A stretch of DNA of 64,000 nt from Calothrix parasitica NIES-267 (GCF_002368095.1 NZ_AP018227.1:6402123-6466122), one strand, 5' to 3'; counted from the first letter of the stretch, positions 44,882-54,299 are shown. Notes: generated from the sequence alone by a model not told the origin. Numbers and translations are program-made.

Positions 44882-47575
44882 TCATAACGGATTTAATACC
44901 GAAGATGGAACTTCTTTATCTTTTGGAGCTACGCTATCAAACTTCGGAGGAGTTTCTTCTTCAATTACTCCCCTGGCTTTAATTAACTTAATAGCACGAC
45001 TAACGCTTTCTGGTAAAATAACCACCAAGCTGTCATCGGTAGCTAAATCTAAACCTTTATTGATGGCCTCAGTTTCGTCTAAAACTGTTTCATGCAGACA
45101 ATTTGGATTTACTTCTCTAATACCTTGAGTAATTAACTCAGCAGCAGAACCGCGCTTTCTTCCCCTGGTATCATCATCTTCTTTAATGATAATGCAGTCG
45201 AAAATTTCTGATGCTAGTTTACCCAACATTACAAAATCTTCGTCGCGACGGTCTCCAGGGCCACCAACTACACCAATTCGCTGTCCGGATGTCCAGTTCT
45301 GCACGAATTGACCTAATGCTTCATAACTAGCTGGATTGTGAGCGTAATCAATTAAAGCGTGATGCTTACCTAGGTTAAATAAATTCATCCGTCCCGGTGT
45401 TTGATTCACCGAAGCTCGGAATGTATTTAATCCTGCTCGAATTTCCTCAATAGAAACGTTTTGTACAAAAGCTGCTAAGGATGCTGCTAAAGCATTAGCA
45501 ATCATAAATGGGGCACGTCCACCCATTGTTAGGGGAATATTATCTACTTTTTCTATACGGTGAGTCCAATCCCCTTTCAAAATAGACAAAAAGCCGTCTT
45601 CATAAATCGCTGCAACTCCACCTTTTTCAATATGTCCTCTGACTAACTCAGATGCTGGATTCATGGTGAAGTAAGCAATATTTGCTTTTGTCCTTTCTGC
45701 CATTGCAGCAACTCTATTATCATCTGCATTTAAAACCGTATAGCCATCGGGATATACTGATTCAGCTACTACACTCTTTAAATGCGATAGCTGGTCAATG
45801 GTATCAATGTCGCCCAGCCCTAAATGGTCGGCAGCAACATTAAGCACTACTCCCACATTTGCAGCCTCAAAAGCTAATCCCGAACGCAGAATACCACCTC
45901 GCGCTGTTTCCAACACGGCAACTTCTACAGTTGGGTCTTGCAATATCAACTGAGCGCTTTGCGGTCCGGTATTATCACCAGCTTCTACTAAATATTCTCC
46001 GATGTAGGTGCCATCGGTGGTCGTATAACCAATTACTTTATTGGTTTGCTTGAAAATATGAGCAAGCAATCTAGTAGTGGTAGTTTTACCGTTGGTACCA
46101 GTAACGCTGAGAACAGGTACGCGAGTCGTTTTATCAGCAGGGAACAGCATATCCATCACGGCAGCAGCAACATTACGAGGAATTCCCTGGCTGGGAGCAA
46201 CGTGCATCCGGAATCCTGGTGCTGCATTTACTTCTACAACCACCGCATCGGTTTCTCTTAAAGGACGACTAATATCGGTAGTAACAATATCAATCCCAGC
46301 AATATCTAATCCGATTATTTTTACTATCCGCTGAGCCAACCAAGCATTTTGGGGATGAATTTCATCGGTACGGTCTACAGCAATACCACCCGTAGATAAA
46401 TTCGCTGTTGCTCGTAAATAACAAATTTCATTTTTATTTAAAACGGTATCAAGGGTGAAACCCTGCCTTTCCATCAAAGAGTAACTATTGCGGTCTAAAA
46501 TAATTCGAGTAAGAACATTATCGTGACCGTCACCGCGATTTGGATCTTTGTTAGTTTCTTCGACCAACTCGGAAATAGTTAACCTACCGTCACCGACCAC
46601 ATGAGCGGGTACTCGTTCGGCCACTGCGACAACTTTACCATCGACTACTAATACACGATGGTCGCGACCGAGGTAATATTTCTCAATAATTACCGAGCGA
46701 GAAACAGCCCTAGCAGCATCATAAGCAGCTTCAGCTTCTTCCCAACTTCTAATATCAATGGTAATACCGCGTCCGTGGTTGCCATCGAGGGGTTTGATGA
46801 CGATAGGATAGCCACCAACATAATCAACTGCATCTTCTAAATCGTCGAATAAATTGATTACAGTCCCTTTGGGAACGGGTACTCCACAAGATTCGAGAAC
46901 TCGTTTAGTCGCTTCCTTATCGCAAGCAAGTTCTACACCTAAAATGCCGGTATTAGCCGTCATAGTGGCTTGAATACGCTTTTGCTGCACCCCGTAACCT
47001 AATTGAATCAAATATCTTGAACCCAAAGGCATCCAGGGGATACCTCTACTTTTAGCTTCATTAACAATTGACTCAGTTGAAGGTCCTAGAGAAGCATCTC
47101 GCCAATAGTCCTTGATATCTTGTAAATCTTGTTCTAATTCAGCCTTGGGATAGCGACCTCTATCCACAATGCTTTGACAAAGCCTTACAGCAGCTCTTGC
47201 AGCATAGCGTCCGGCTTCCTCATTTAAATACTCGAAAACAACTTGATAAATTCCCGGAGTCGCGGTTTCGCGGGTACGACCAAAACCCGCACGCATTCCG
47301 GCTAATTCCTGAAGCTCTAACGCCACATGTTCGGCAATATGACCCATCATGGTGCCTTCTCGCACCCGCATTAGGAAACCACCGCGACAGCCCGGAGAGC
47401 AGTAGTGACCTTCCAAAGAAGGTAAAGCTTCTACCAATCCTTCGTAGAAACCAGGGATTTCATTTGAGGGAGTGTCAGCTAGGTTTTCTAAATCGAGGCG
47501 CATGACGATTAATTTGTGGCGTCGAATGCTCCAGTAGTTTGGGCCGCGTAAAGTTTGGATCTTGAGGATTCTCAT
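44882..47575 (-). CDS. cphA: Cyanophycin synthetase
   Basis: Polymerises aspartate and arginine into cyanophycin, the nitrogen reserve polymer. About 897 aa from ATG at 47575 (MRILKIQTLRGPNYWSI); an upstream ATG at 47605 would add ten atypical residues. It has an N-terminal domain, an ATP-grasp domain (YPIVIKPLDGNHGRGI, then VEVNAAPGFRMH) that adds Asp, and a C-terminal Mur-ligase-like domain with P-loop VTGTNGKTTT and DYAHNPASYEAL that adds Arg. The size is usual for CphA1. cphB lies upstream on the same strand, 503 bp away. Confidence 0.97.
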   Translation of the reverse strand: MRILKIQTLRGPNYWSIRRHKLIVMRLDLENLADTPSNEIPGFYEGLVEALPSLEGHYCSPGCRGGFLMRVREGTMMGHIAEHVALELQELAGMRAGFGRTRETATPGIYQVVFEYLNEEAGRYAARAAVRLCQSIVDRGRYPKAELEQDLQDIKDYWRDASLGPSTESIVNEAKSRGIPWMPLGSRYLIQLGYGVQQKRIQATMTANTGILGVELACDKEATKRVLESCGVPVPKGTVINLFDDLEDAVDYVGGYPIVIKPLDGNHGRGITIDIRSWEEAEAAYDAARAVSRSVIIEKYYLGRDHRVLVVDGKVVAVAERVPAHVVGDGRLTISELVEETNKDPNRGDGHDNVLTRIILDRNSYSLMERQGFTLDTVLNKNEICYLRATANLSTGGIAVDRTDEIHPQNAWLAQRIVKIIGLDIAGIDIVTTDISRPLRETDAVVVEVNAAPGFRMHVAPSQGIPRNVAAAVMDMLFPADKTTRVPVLSVTGTNGKTTTTRLLAHIFKQTNKVIGYTTTDGTYIGEYLVEAGDNTGPQSAQLILQDPTVEVAVLETARGGILRSGLAFEAANVGVVLNVAADHLGLGDIDTIDQLSHLKSVVAESVYPDGYTVLNADDNRVAAMAERTKANIAYFTMNPASELVRGHIEKGGVAAIYEDGFLSILKGDWTHRIEKVDNIPLTMGGRAPFMIANALAASLAAFVQNVSIEEIRAGLNTFRASVNQTPGRMNLFNLGKHHALIDYAHNPASYEALGQFVQNWTSGQRIGVVGGPGDRRDEDFVMLGKLASEIFDCIIIKEDDDTRGRKRGSAAELITQGIREVNPNCLHETVLDETEAINKGLDLATDDSLVVILPESVSRAIKLIKARGVIEEETPPKFDSVAPKDKEVPSSVLNPL

Positions 47576-48078
47576 GATTAAGGGTAGATGGAGATTCGGA
47601 ACCAAAATTCTAGTTTCTTACTGTAATTGACCGCATAACTGTTCGTGAATAACAGTTTTTTTTATTCATGATTCGTATTATCCTGACTCTTTGTGCCAAG
47701 AATGCGGCTACAAAAAATAGCGGTCAACTAATGCAAGGATTTTGGTTTTTGAGAACAGTAAGGTAAACAGGATTGTCTGCTATGAATAACTGTCCTGGAT
47801 ACCAGGATTAACAATTTTCCCCATGAATTAACGGGATATTGGGATACCAAGATTGACGATTTTACATTTTTGACCGGCGTTAAAAAGTTCTTGACTCAAA
47901 CCGTTCGCAGATTGGCTTAAGTTTGTGCAAAATCCCGGACATTTGCTTATGGGGGAAACCACGCCACTTCTCTTAACGCGGGAAACCCGCGCGCGAGAGT
48001 GACTCCCCAAGACCGCAATGTCCTTAAAATCTAAAATTTTTTCGGTCAACCTAGTGTAACCACACATACCTATTCCCG
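47576..48078. other. Gap between cphB and cphA
   Basis: No gene; the minus-strand open frame at 47828-48067 lies mostly over a palindromic repeat (47937-48023). The gap must carry the cphA promoter if the genes are not read through. I did not find a GTAN8TAC (NtcA) box with good context. Confidence 0.5.
47937..48023. repeat. Compensatory-arm hairpin element, copy 1 with loop insert
   Basis: Ends GGACATTTGC and GCAATGTCC, with core GGGGGAAACC and CCCCAAGACC. Relative to the 42-bp copy at 51039-51080 it carries about 45 extra bp in the loop, itself a small hairpin (CGCGGG-AAA-CCCGCG). The outer arm pair C-G replaces A-T of the other copy. Confidence 0.75.
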
Positions 48079-48942
48079 TCAGCTGGATATTCGCCCCACA
48101 GATGGAATCGCAGAACGACCGTAAAGGTGATATCGGTCGCCATGTCCCAGAACATGTACTCGTAAATTATGAAGACTTAAAGGTTCCGTTGCTCCCACGC
48201 GAGGTTCGTTGGTATGAGTCAGTTCGCTGGAATCGATAATTGTTACAGCACCTTTGCCCATAACTTCTAGCCAACCGTCTTTTTCAAACATGGCACAAGT
48301 GTCTTCATCAATACCAATACCCAAACGGTCTGGATGAGAAGCTATGGCACTCATCAAACGCACCATGCGATTGCGATTGTGAAAATGCTGGTCAACAATC
48401 AACTCTGGAATAAATCCCAAACCAGTCGCCATATCTACCAAAGAACGATTGGGAGTTTCCCCACTACCGCCTCCAGCAATCATATGATGTCCCATCACCG
48501 CCGCACCAGCACTGGTACCAGCTAAAGTTAACTCTCCAGTTTTGACCCGTCCTCGAATGATATCCATTACCGGCGTATCAGCTAATACACCGCAAAGACG
48601 TAACTGGTCGCCCCCAGTCAAAAAAACTCCGGTACATTCTTCCAAAGATTCCTTGTAGTAGCGGTCGTGACAATGTTCTCGTTCTCGAATATCTAAAATT
48701 TCAACCTTCTTAACTCCCATATCTTCAAAAATATTTACGTAGCGAGCGCCAATAATACTCGGTTCCCGAGAAGCAGAGGGAATAATAGTAATATGGGCAT
48801 CATTTGCGCCAGCACGGTCTATAAAAGTCCGCAGAATTTCTCGTCCGTGAACCTTATCTTCTGCGCCTCCAATAACCAGAACGGCGGTTTTAGTTGCTTG
48901 GGATGTGGTCATTTCCAGCCATTTAGCTTTTAGTTGCCGCAT
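48079..48942 (-). CDS. cphB: Cyanophycinase
   Basis: 287-aa serine exopeptidase (S51 family) that cleaves cyanophycin to beta-Asp-Arg dipeptides. The nucleophile S144 lies in the elbow GTSAGAAVMG, with the family motif VIGGAEDK at the N-terminus and GVFLTGGDQ before it. Full length. The start MRQLKAKW is supported by a strong AGGAG ribosome site 8-12 bp upstream. Together with cphA downstream it forms the usual cyanophycin gene pair. Confidence 0.96.
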   Translation of the reverse strand: MRQLKAKWLEMTTSQATKTAVLVIGGAEDKVHGREILRTFIDRAGANDAHITIIPSASREPSIIGARYVNIFEDMGVKKVEILDIREREHCHDRYYKESLEECTGVFLTGGDQLRLCGVLADTPVMDIIRGRVKTGELTLAGTSAGAAVMGHHMIAGGGSGETPNRSLVDMATGLGFIPELIVDQHFHNRNRMVRLMSAIASHPDRLGIGIDEDTCAMFEKDGWLEVMGKGAVTIIDSSELTHTNEPRVGATEPLSLHNLRVHVLGHGDRYHLYGRSAIPSVGRISS

Positions 48943-49533
48943 AATTTTCTCCTGTCAACAACCGTCTCGGTGAATTTTACTTCGCGGACAGTTCGCGCTA
49001 AGTATTATAATCGGCGGAACATTTTCTGTTGTTTTTTTTGTCGAAATGTCAGTTCTATGCAGGCTTATGATAAGAGCCGTGGCGCAAATAAAAAATACTT
49101 GTTCGTTTACAGCCATCACGCGAGCAGACACCATTGTAGTGTGTCTCGGCCCACTAACCCCTGTTCTTTTCGCCAGCACAGAGCGTATTTCACCGGCTCG
49201 GCAGTCTTCTTTTCCCGTACCTGCCCTTCCTGATGAGCAAAATGCTTTTAACCAAGCAGCCATCAAGATAAAGTGCTTTTGTCGCGGGGAGCAGGATAAA
49301 ATCTTCCTGCACTCTTGTTAACGCCGGTCAGAGTCTTATATTTAAACTTAGATGTGACAATATTTAAACATAAATTAAGTAATTAGAAAAACTTTGACTT
49401 CAACAGAAAATATCCTATTCTAAGTAGTTTTATATACTCTAAATAAAGTTTAAATGTAATGTAGTCAACAAAGCTCCCGTACCAAAGCCGAGAGAGTTTA
49501 ATTCCACGATAGTGTCCTCCAATACGAAATACT
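48943..49533. other. Unassigned, relatively GC-rich gap upstream of cphB
   Basis: Positions about 48960-49330 are visibly richer in G/C than the surrounding intergenic DNA and contain overlapping open frames of 90-103 codons on both strands (minus 48955-49266, plus 49046-49321). None shows a recognisable domain or start signal. A GCAGGA/TCCTGC hairpin lies near 49291-49312. It may be a degraded gene, a transcribed leader for cphB, or foreign DNA. The last 200 bp before trmD are AT-rich. Confidence 0.4.
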
Positions 49534-50256
49534 GTGCGTTTTGATATAGTTACGCTATTTCCCGATTGTTTTACCTCAGTTCTTAATTCCGGGCTGATTG
49601 GTAAAGCTTTAGCAAAACAAATTGCCAACGTGCATTTTGTCAATCCACGAGACTTTACCACCGACAAACACCGAAAAGTCGATGATGAACCTTATGGTGG
49701 AGGGGTGGGGATGTTGATGAAACCCGGTCCCATTTTCTCCGCTGTCGAGTCCCTGCCAACATTGCAGCGACGAGAAGTAATCATGATGAGTCCCCAAGGA
49801 GAAACGATAAACCAGCCATTATTGAGAGAATTAGCCGGAAACTACGACCAAATAGTGATTATCTGCGGTCATTACGAAGGAGTTGACGAGAGAGTTTTAG
49901 AACTAGTCACTCGTGAAGTTTCCCTCGGAGACTTTATACTTACTGGTGGTGAAATACCCTCAATGGCATTAATCAACGGTGTAGTCCGCTTACTTCCCGG
50001 AACAGTAGGAAAAGCAGAATCACTGAAATTAGAAAGTTTTGAAGAAGGTTTATTAGATTTCCCCCAATACACCCGTCCCGCAATCTTCCGCGATCGCAAA
50101 GTACCCGATGTATTATTATCCGGCAACCATGCAGCAATTGCACGGTGGCGATACGAGCAACAAATTGCCAGAACCCGCAAACGTCGTCCCGATTTATTTC
50201 AAGCATGGGAAGAGGAGAAGAGGAGAGAGGGAGGGAGTGAGGGAGTGAGGGAGTGA
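49534..50256 (+). CDS. trmD: tRNA (guanine-N1-)-methyltransferase
   Basis: 240-aa SPOUT enzyme that makes m1G37 in tRNAs, preventing frameshifting. Motifs: MRFDIVTLFPDCF at the GTG start, YGGGVGMLMKPGP, the knotted AdoMet site ICGHYEGVDERV...GDFILTGGE and PQYTRP. The last residues (EEEKRREGGSEGVRE) are encoded by the GGGAGTGA repeat that begins there, replacing a normal terminus. It lies upstream of ispF on the same strand. Confidence 0.94.
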   Translation: MRFDIVTLFPDCFTSVLNSGLIGKALAKQIANVHFVNPRDFTTDKHRKVDDEPYGGGVGMLMKPGPIFSAVESLPTLQRREVIMMSPQGETINQPLLRELAGNYDQIVIICGHYEGVDERVLELVTREVSLGDFILTGGEIPSMALINGVVRLLPGTVGKAESLKLESFEEGLLDFPQYTRPAIFRDRKVPDVLLSGNHAAIARWRYEQQIARTRKRRPDLFQAWEEEKRREGGSEGVRE

Positions 50257-50340
50257 GGGAGTGAGGGAGTGAGGGAGTGAGGGAGAGGGGGAGTGAGGGA
50301 GTGAGGGAGAGGGGGAAGAGGGGGGAGATGGGGAGATGGG
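50210..50340. repeat. GGGAGTGA octamer array overlapping the trmD stop
   Basis: About ten units of GGGAGTGA/GGGAGAGG starting within the trmD coding region, followed by GGGGAGAT units, then TAACTCC heptamers (about 50355-50425) and AAAATCC units (about 50425-50460) up to ispF. Confidence 0.9.
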
Positions 50341-50463
50341 GAGAGAAAGAATTCTTAATTCCTAATTCCTAATTCCTAACTCCTAACTCCTAACTCCTAA
50401 CTCCTAACTCCTAACTCCTAACTCTTTAAATCCAAAATCCAAAATCCAAAATCCAAAATTGTT

Positions 50464-50940
50464 ATGAGTGTTCGTATTGGAAACGGTTATGATATCCATC
50501 GCTTAGCTACCGAACGTCGGTTGATTTTAGGTGGTGTAGAAATTTCTCATTCTCTAGGGTTGCTAGGACATAGCGATGCTGATGTGCTGACCCACGCGAT
50601 TATGGACGCGATGCTGGGAGCGCTTTCTTTAGGTGATATCGGTCATTATTTCCCCCCCAGCGATGATAAGTGGGCTGGTGCTGATAGTTTGATGCTGTTG
50701 GATAAAGTCAATAATTTAATTCAAGAGCAGGGTTGGAAAGTGGGAAATATTGATTCGGTTGTAGTAGCAGAGCGTCCCAAATTAAAACCCCACATTGAAA
50801 AAATGCGCGAAAAATTAGCTGGTGTTTTACAAATCGAACCAAACCAAGTAGGTGTCAAAGCCACTACAAATGAAAAACTAGGCCCCGTCGGTGAAGAAAA
50901 AGGGATTTGTGCTTATGCTGTAGCTTTATTGATTAGGTAA
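50464..50940 (+). CDS. ispF: 2-C-methyl-D-erythritol 2,4-cyclodiphosphate synthase
   Basis: 158-aa trimeric enzyme of the MEP isoprenoid pathway. The zinc ligands D10, H12 (GYDIHRL) and H44 ([10 protein letters not shown]) are present, with the family ends [21 protein letters not shown]. Full length. It follows trmD on the same strand but the gap is full of repeats; no other MEP gene is nearby. Confidence 0.96.
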   Translation: MSVRIGNGYDIHRLATERRLILGGVEISHSLGLLGHSDADVLTHAIMDAMLGALSLGDIGHYFPPSDDKWAGADSLMLLDKVNNLIQEQGWKVGNIDSVVVAERPKLKPHIEKMREKLAGVLQIEPNQVGVKATTNEKLGPVGEEKGICAYAVALLIR

Positions 50941-51038
50941 TAGGTAATGGGTAATGGGTAATAGTTAAAAGTTATCAGTGAGAGCGTCTCGCTCCCTAAT
51001 ATCCAATTACCAATTACCAATTACCAATCACCTGTCTT

Positions 51039-51080
51039 GGAAATTTGCTCATGGGGGAAACCCCCAAGACCGCAATTTCC
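51039..51080. repeat. Compensatory-arm hairpin element, copy 2
   Basis: 42-bp minimal form: arms GGAAATTTGC and GCAATTTCC, inner GGGGG-AAA-CCCCC stem, internal loop TCAT against AAGACC. Located in the ispF downstream gap, next to CAATTAC heptamers. Confidence 0.8.
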
Positions 51081-51143
51081 GCAATTACCAATTTGTTTTC
51101 GCTACAATCACAATCAATATCAACTATTCGTATATCTACCTAA

Positions 51144-52916
51144 ATGCAAAGAATTTTTTCATTAATTCCTAACTTTCGGCGTTTGCGTTTACCGCTAATT
51201 CTGGCAACTATAACGGCTCTTTTTGTTGCTGCTTGTAATCCGTCTAATTTTAGAAGCGAAGCGGCTGAAACTTCGCAATTAATACTCAGTCAGCTGAGCG
51301 ACCCGAAAACTTTTAATTATGCTCTTTCTCAAGAGTCCCCGAATATTTTTCCCTACACTTTTGAAGGTTTAACAACTCTAAATCCTGTAAGTAGAGAAAT
51401 CGAACCAGCACTGGCTGAATCTTGGGAAATGTCTGAGGACGGATTAGAATTTGTTTTTAGATTACGGGAAAATTTAAAATGGTCGGATGGTAAACCTTTA
51501 ACCTCAGATGATGTTGTATTCAGCTACAACAAAATTTTCTTTAATGAAGAAATTCCTACTGATGTTAAAGACGGTTTAAAAATGGGTGAGAAAGGTTTAT
51601 TACCCAAAGTAGAAAAAGTTGATGAGCGAAGGGTCAAATTTATCTTACCCGAACCTTTTAGACCTTTCTTACAAAATATGAGAACGCCTATTTTACCGAA
51701 ACATGCTTTACAAGAATCGGTAGAAAAAAAAGATTCTGAAGGGAAGCCGTTATTTTTACAAAAATGGAATGTTGATACTCCTGTTAATGAAATCGTGACT
51801 AATGGTCCTTATAAGTTAGGACGTTACAACCCTACTCAGCGAGTTGTATTTGAGCGCAATCCTTATTACTGGAAAAAAGACCAACCATTTATTAACAAAA
51901 TAAATTGGGAAATTGTCGAATCTCAAGATACTTCTTTACTACAATTTCGTTCCGGTAGCTTGGATTATATCGGGGTAACACCAGATTATTTTTCTTTACT
52001 TAAACGAGAAGAAGAACGCGGTAATTTTAAAATTGAATACGGCGGTCCTGCTACCGGTACATCTTTTGTATTCTTTAATCTCAATAAAGGTAGCAGAAAC
52101 GGTAAACCTTTGGTCAATCCCATCAAATCAAAGTGGTTTAATTCAAAAGATTTTCGCCAAGCTATAGCTTATGCTATCGACCGCGAAACCATGATTAACA
52201 ATACATATCGAGGTTTAGGTAAAACACAAAATTCGCCGATTTCCGTACAAAGTCCTTATTACCTACCTCCAGAAGAAGGCTTAAAAGTTTACGATTATAG
52301 CTTAGAAAAATCGCGAGAATTACTTAAAAAAGCCGGATTCAAACCTAACTCTCAAGGTCAATTATTAGACAAAGATGGAAATCGCGTTCGTTTTACTTTA
52401 CTAACTAATTCTGGTAATAAAATCCGTGAAGCAATGGGAGCGCAAATCAAATCCGATTTGAGTAAAATTGGTATTCAAGTTGATTTTACCCCTCTTGCTT
52501 GGAATACTTATTTAGATAAGATTTCCAACACCTTAGATTTTGAAATGTCATTACTGGGTTTAACAGGTGGCTTAGAACCAAATGATGGTGCAAACGTATG
52601 GAAACCTGAGGCTGGATTGCATATGTTTAATCAGAAACCACAAGCCGGACAAAAACCAATTGAAGGCTGGGAAGTTTCTGATTGGGAAAAAGAAATTGCA
52701 CGACTTTATGTCAAAGCAGCACAAGAATTAGACGAAGAAAAAGTCAAAGAAATATACGCCGAAACCCAAAAAATTACTCAGGAAAATTTACCTTTTATCT
52801 ACTTAGTTAATTCCCTCTCATTAGCAGCCATGCGTAACAAAATTGAAGATACTAAATTCAATGCAATCGGTGGTGCTTTTTGGAATATTGATGAAGTTAA
52901 AATCAGCGAACAATAA
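51144..52916 (+). CDS. Peptide-type ABC transporter substrate-binding lipoprotein (SBP family 5)
   Basis: 590-aa periplasmic binding protein of the DppA/OppA class. N-terminal signal with lipobox VAAC gives a lipid-anchored protein. The domain 5 pattern is clear: FTYEGLTTLNP-like FEGLTTLNPV, LAESWEMSEDGLEFVFRLREN, KWSDGKPLTSDDVVFSY, and NGPYKLGRYNPTQRVVFERNPYYW. No permease or ATPase genes adjoin it, so its partners are elsewhere. The ligand could be peptides, nickel or another solute; this cannot be decided from the sequence alone. Confidence 0.92.
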   Translation: MQRIFSLIPNFRRLRLPLILATITALFVAACNPSNFRSEAAETSQLILSQLSDPKTFNYALSQESPNIFPYTFEGLTTLNPVSREIEPALAESWEMSEDGLEFVFRLRENLKWSDGKPLTSDDVVFSYNKIFFNEEIPTDVKDGLKMGEKGLLPKVEKVDERRVKFILPEPFRPFLQNMRTPILPKHALQESVEKKDSEGKPLFLQKWNVDTPVNEIVTNGPYKLGRYNPTQRVVFERNPYYWKKDQPFINKINWEIVESQDTSLLQFRSGSLDYIGVTPDYFSLLKREEERGNFKIEYGGPATGTSFVFFNLNKGSRNGKPLVNPIKSKWFNSKDFRQAIAYAIDRETMINNTYRGLGKTQNSPISVQSPYYLPPEEGLKVYDYSLEKSRELLKKAGFKPNSQGQLLDKDGNRVRFTLLTNSGNKIREAMGAQIKSDLSKIGIQVDFTPLAWNTYLDKISNTLDFEMSLLGLTGGLEPNDGANVWKPEAGLHMFNQKPQAGQKPIEGWEVSDWEKEIARLYVKAAQELDEEKVKEIYAETQKITQENLPFIYLVNSLSLAAMRNKIEDTKFNAIGGAFWNIDEVKISEQ

Positions 52917-52968
52917 TTAATTGGTAATTGGTAATTGGTAATTGGTAATTGGTAATTGGTAATTGGTA
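52915..52968. repeat. TTGGTAA heptamer array
   Basis: Seven nearly perfect copies of TTGGTAA directly after the binding-protein stop. Complementary to the CAATTAC arrays found elsewhere. Confidence 0.9.
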
Positions 52969-53070
52969 ATAATGTTCGGGAATTAGCTAATAAAGCCAAT
53001 AACAAATAATTCTTTACTCGCTACTTGCTACTTGCTACTCTTTACTCATTACCTATTACCCAAGTAAATC

Positions 53071-53847
53071 ATGACCGATGAAAAAGCTCTACAATCTTTA
53101 CTAAAAGCGGTTGCGAACGGAACTGTTTCTACTGATGCTGCGTTTTCTCAATTAAAAGATTTAGCCTACGAATCTGTGGGAGATTTTGCCAAAATTGACC
53201 ATCACCGCTCTCTAAGAACTGGTTTTCCGGAAGTCATTTGGGGTCAAGATAAAACTCCCGAACAAATCGCTCGAATTATGGGGGTGATGGGTCAGCACAA
53301 TCAAGTTGTGATGGCAACTCGGATTAATCCAGAAGTTTACGTTAGCCTGCAACCTACAGTAAGGGGTTTGCGTTATTACGAAGCTGCTAGAATCTGTGCT
53401 ATCGTTCCTCCTACTATTGAAGTTCGATACTCCGGTACAATTGGTATTTTGACTGCTGGAACTGCTGATTTACCAGTTGCTGAAGAAGCAGCAGTTACCG
53501 CAGAACTTTCTGGTTTTAAGGTGACTCGGTTATGGGATGTAGGTGTAGCGGGAATTCACCGTTTGTTAAATAATCGTCATGTTATCGAATCAGCATCGGT
53601 ATTAATTGTTGTGGCTGGAATGGAAGGAGCTTTACCAAGTGTTGTCGCAGGTTTAGCAGATTGTCCCGTAATTGCCGTGCCTACAAGCATCGGTTATGGA
53701 GCAAGCTTTGGTGGGTTAGCACCTTTACTAACAATGCTTAACTCTTGTGCAGCGGGTATCGGAGTAGTAAATATTGATAATGGATTTGGTGCAGCCGTTT
53801 TAGCAGGGCAAATTTTGCGGTCAGCCGAGAAATTACGGATGTCATAA
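53071..53847 (+). CDS. larB: LarB, nickel-pincer cofactor biosynthesis carboxylase/hydrolase
   Basis: 258-aa AIR-carboxylase (PurE)-like enzyme that carboxylates nicotinic acid adenine dinucleotide in nickel-pincer nucleotide synthesis. Distinct features: KIDHHRSLRTGFPEVIWG near residue 40, then a PurE-like domain (GILTAGTADLPVAEEAA, VVAGMEGALPSVVAGL, VPTSIGYGASFGGLAPLL). larC, larE and larA are not in the window. In cyanobacteria it occurs without lactate racemase, so its true role there is open. Confidence 0.93.
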   Translation: MTDEKALQSLLKAVANGTVSTDAAFSQLKDLAYESVGDFAKIDHHRSLRTGFPEVIWGQDKTPEQIARIMGVMGQHNQVVMATRINPEVYVSLQPTVRGLRYYEAARICAIVPPTIEVRYSGTIGILTAGTADLPVAEEAAVTAELSGFKVTRLWDVGVAGIHRLLNNRHVIESASVLIVVAGMEGALPSVVAGLADCPVIAVPTSIGYGASFGGLAPLLTMLNSCAAGIGVVNIDNGFGAAVLAGQILRSAEKLRMS

Positions 53848-53897
53848 TTTATCTCTTTGGGCTATCACAGTGATGCTAACTAATACGAAAGTTAAAA

Positions 53898-54149
53898 ATG
53901 AAACTTTGGTCGCTCTTGGGTGGATTTACTATCAGCTTGTGGACAACAATTTTATTATCAAATACTGTTAATGCTCAAACCAAAATACCTGTAAACTGGA
54001 CAGTGTTAGCTCAAACTGTCAACGACCCAGACCTTTTGGGTCAATTACAAAAAGCCTGGAATAACTTTGTTGAAACAGGTCAAATTTGGGCGCTTTTAAT
54101 TGGTTTAGTAGTTGGTTATGTAATTCGCAATTTAACAAGTTACGGGTAA
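53898..54149 (+). CDS. Small exported membrane protein, cyanobacterial
   Basis: 83-aa protein, not named. The N-terminal signal-like segment (LLGGFTISLWTTILLSNTV, then NAQ) is followed by a short loop (NDPDLLGQLQKAWNNFVETG) and a C-terminal helix (WALLIGLVVGYVIRNL). Likely bitopic, with the C-terminal helix in the membrane. It starts 50 bp after larB on the same strand and may be co-transcribed. Confidence 0.65.
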   Translation: MKLWSLLGGFTISLWTTILLSNTVNAQTKIPVNWTVLAQTVNDPDLLGQLQKAWNNFVETGQIWALLIGLVVGYVIRNLTSYG

Positions 54150-54201
54150 AAGAATTTTGGATTTTAGATTTTGCGGAAAATTGGGGGTGTCGGTTTCCGG
54201 A

Positions 54202-54241
54202 GCCATTGCGGTCTTGGGGGTTTCCCCCATGAGCAAATGGC
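54202..54241. repeat. Compensatory-arm hairpin element, copy 3 (inverted)
   Basis: Same core as copy 2 on the opposite strand, with arms GCCATTGC and GCAAATGGC: the outermost bases differ from copies 1 and 2 but still pair. Confidence 0.75.
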
Positions 54242-54299
54242 GTTCCCCCAAACGCATCCTCGACGGATTTTGGATTTGGTAGTTAGGGGTTAGGAGTTT

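Noticed and set aside
47828-48067. 79-codon minus-strand open frame between cphB and cphA
   Set aside because: It lies mostly over the palindromic repeat at 47937-48023 and has no domain or start signal.
49046-49321. 91-codon plus-strand open frame upstream of trmD
   Set aside because: No ribosome site, no recognisable domain, and an overlapping open frame on the other strand; probably a composition effect.
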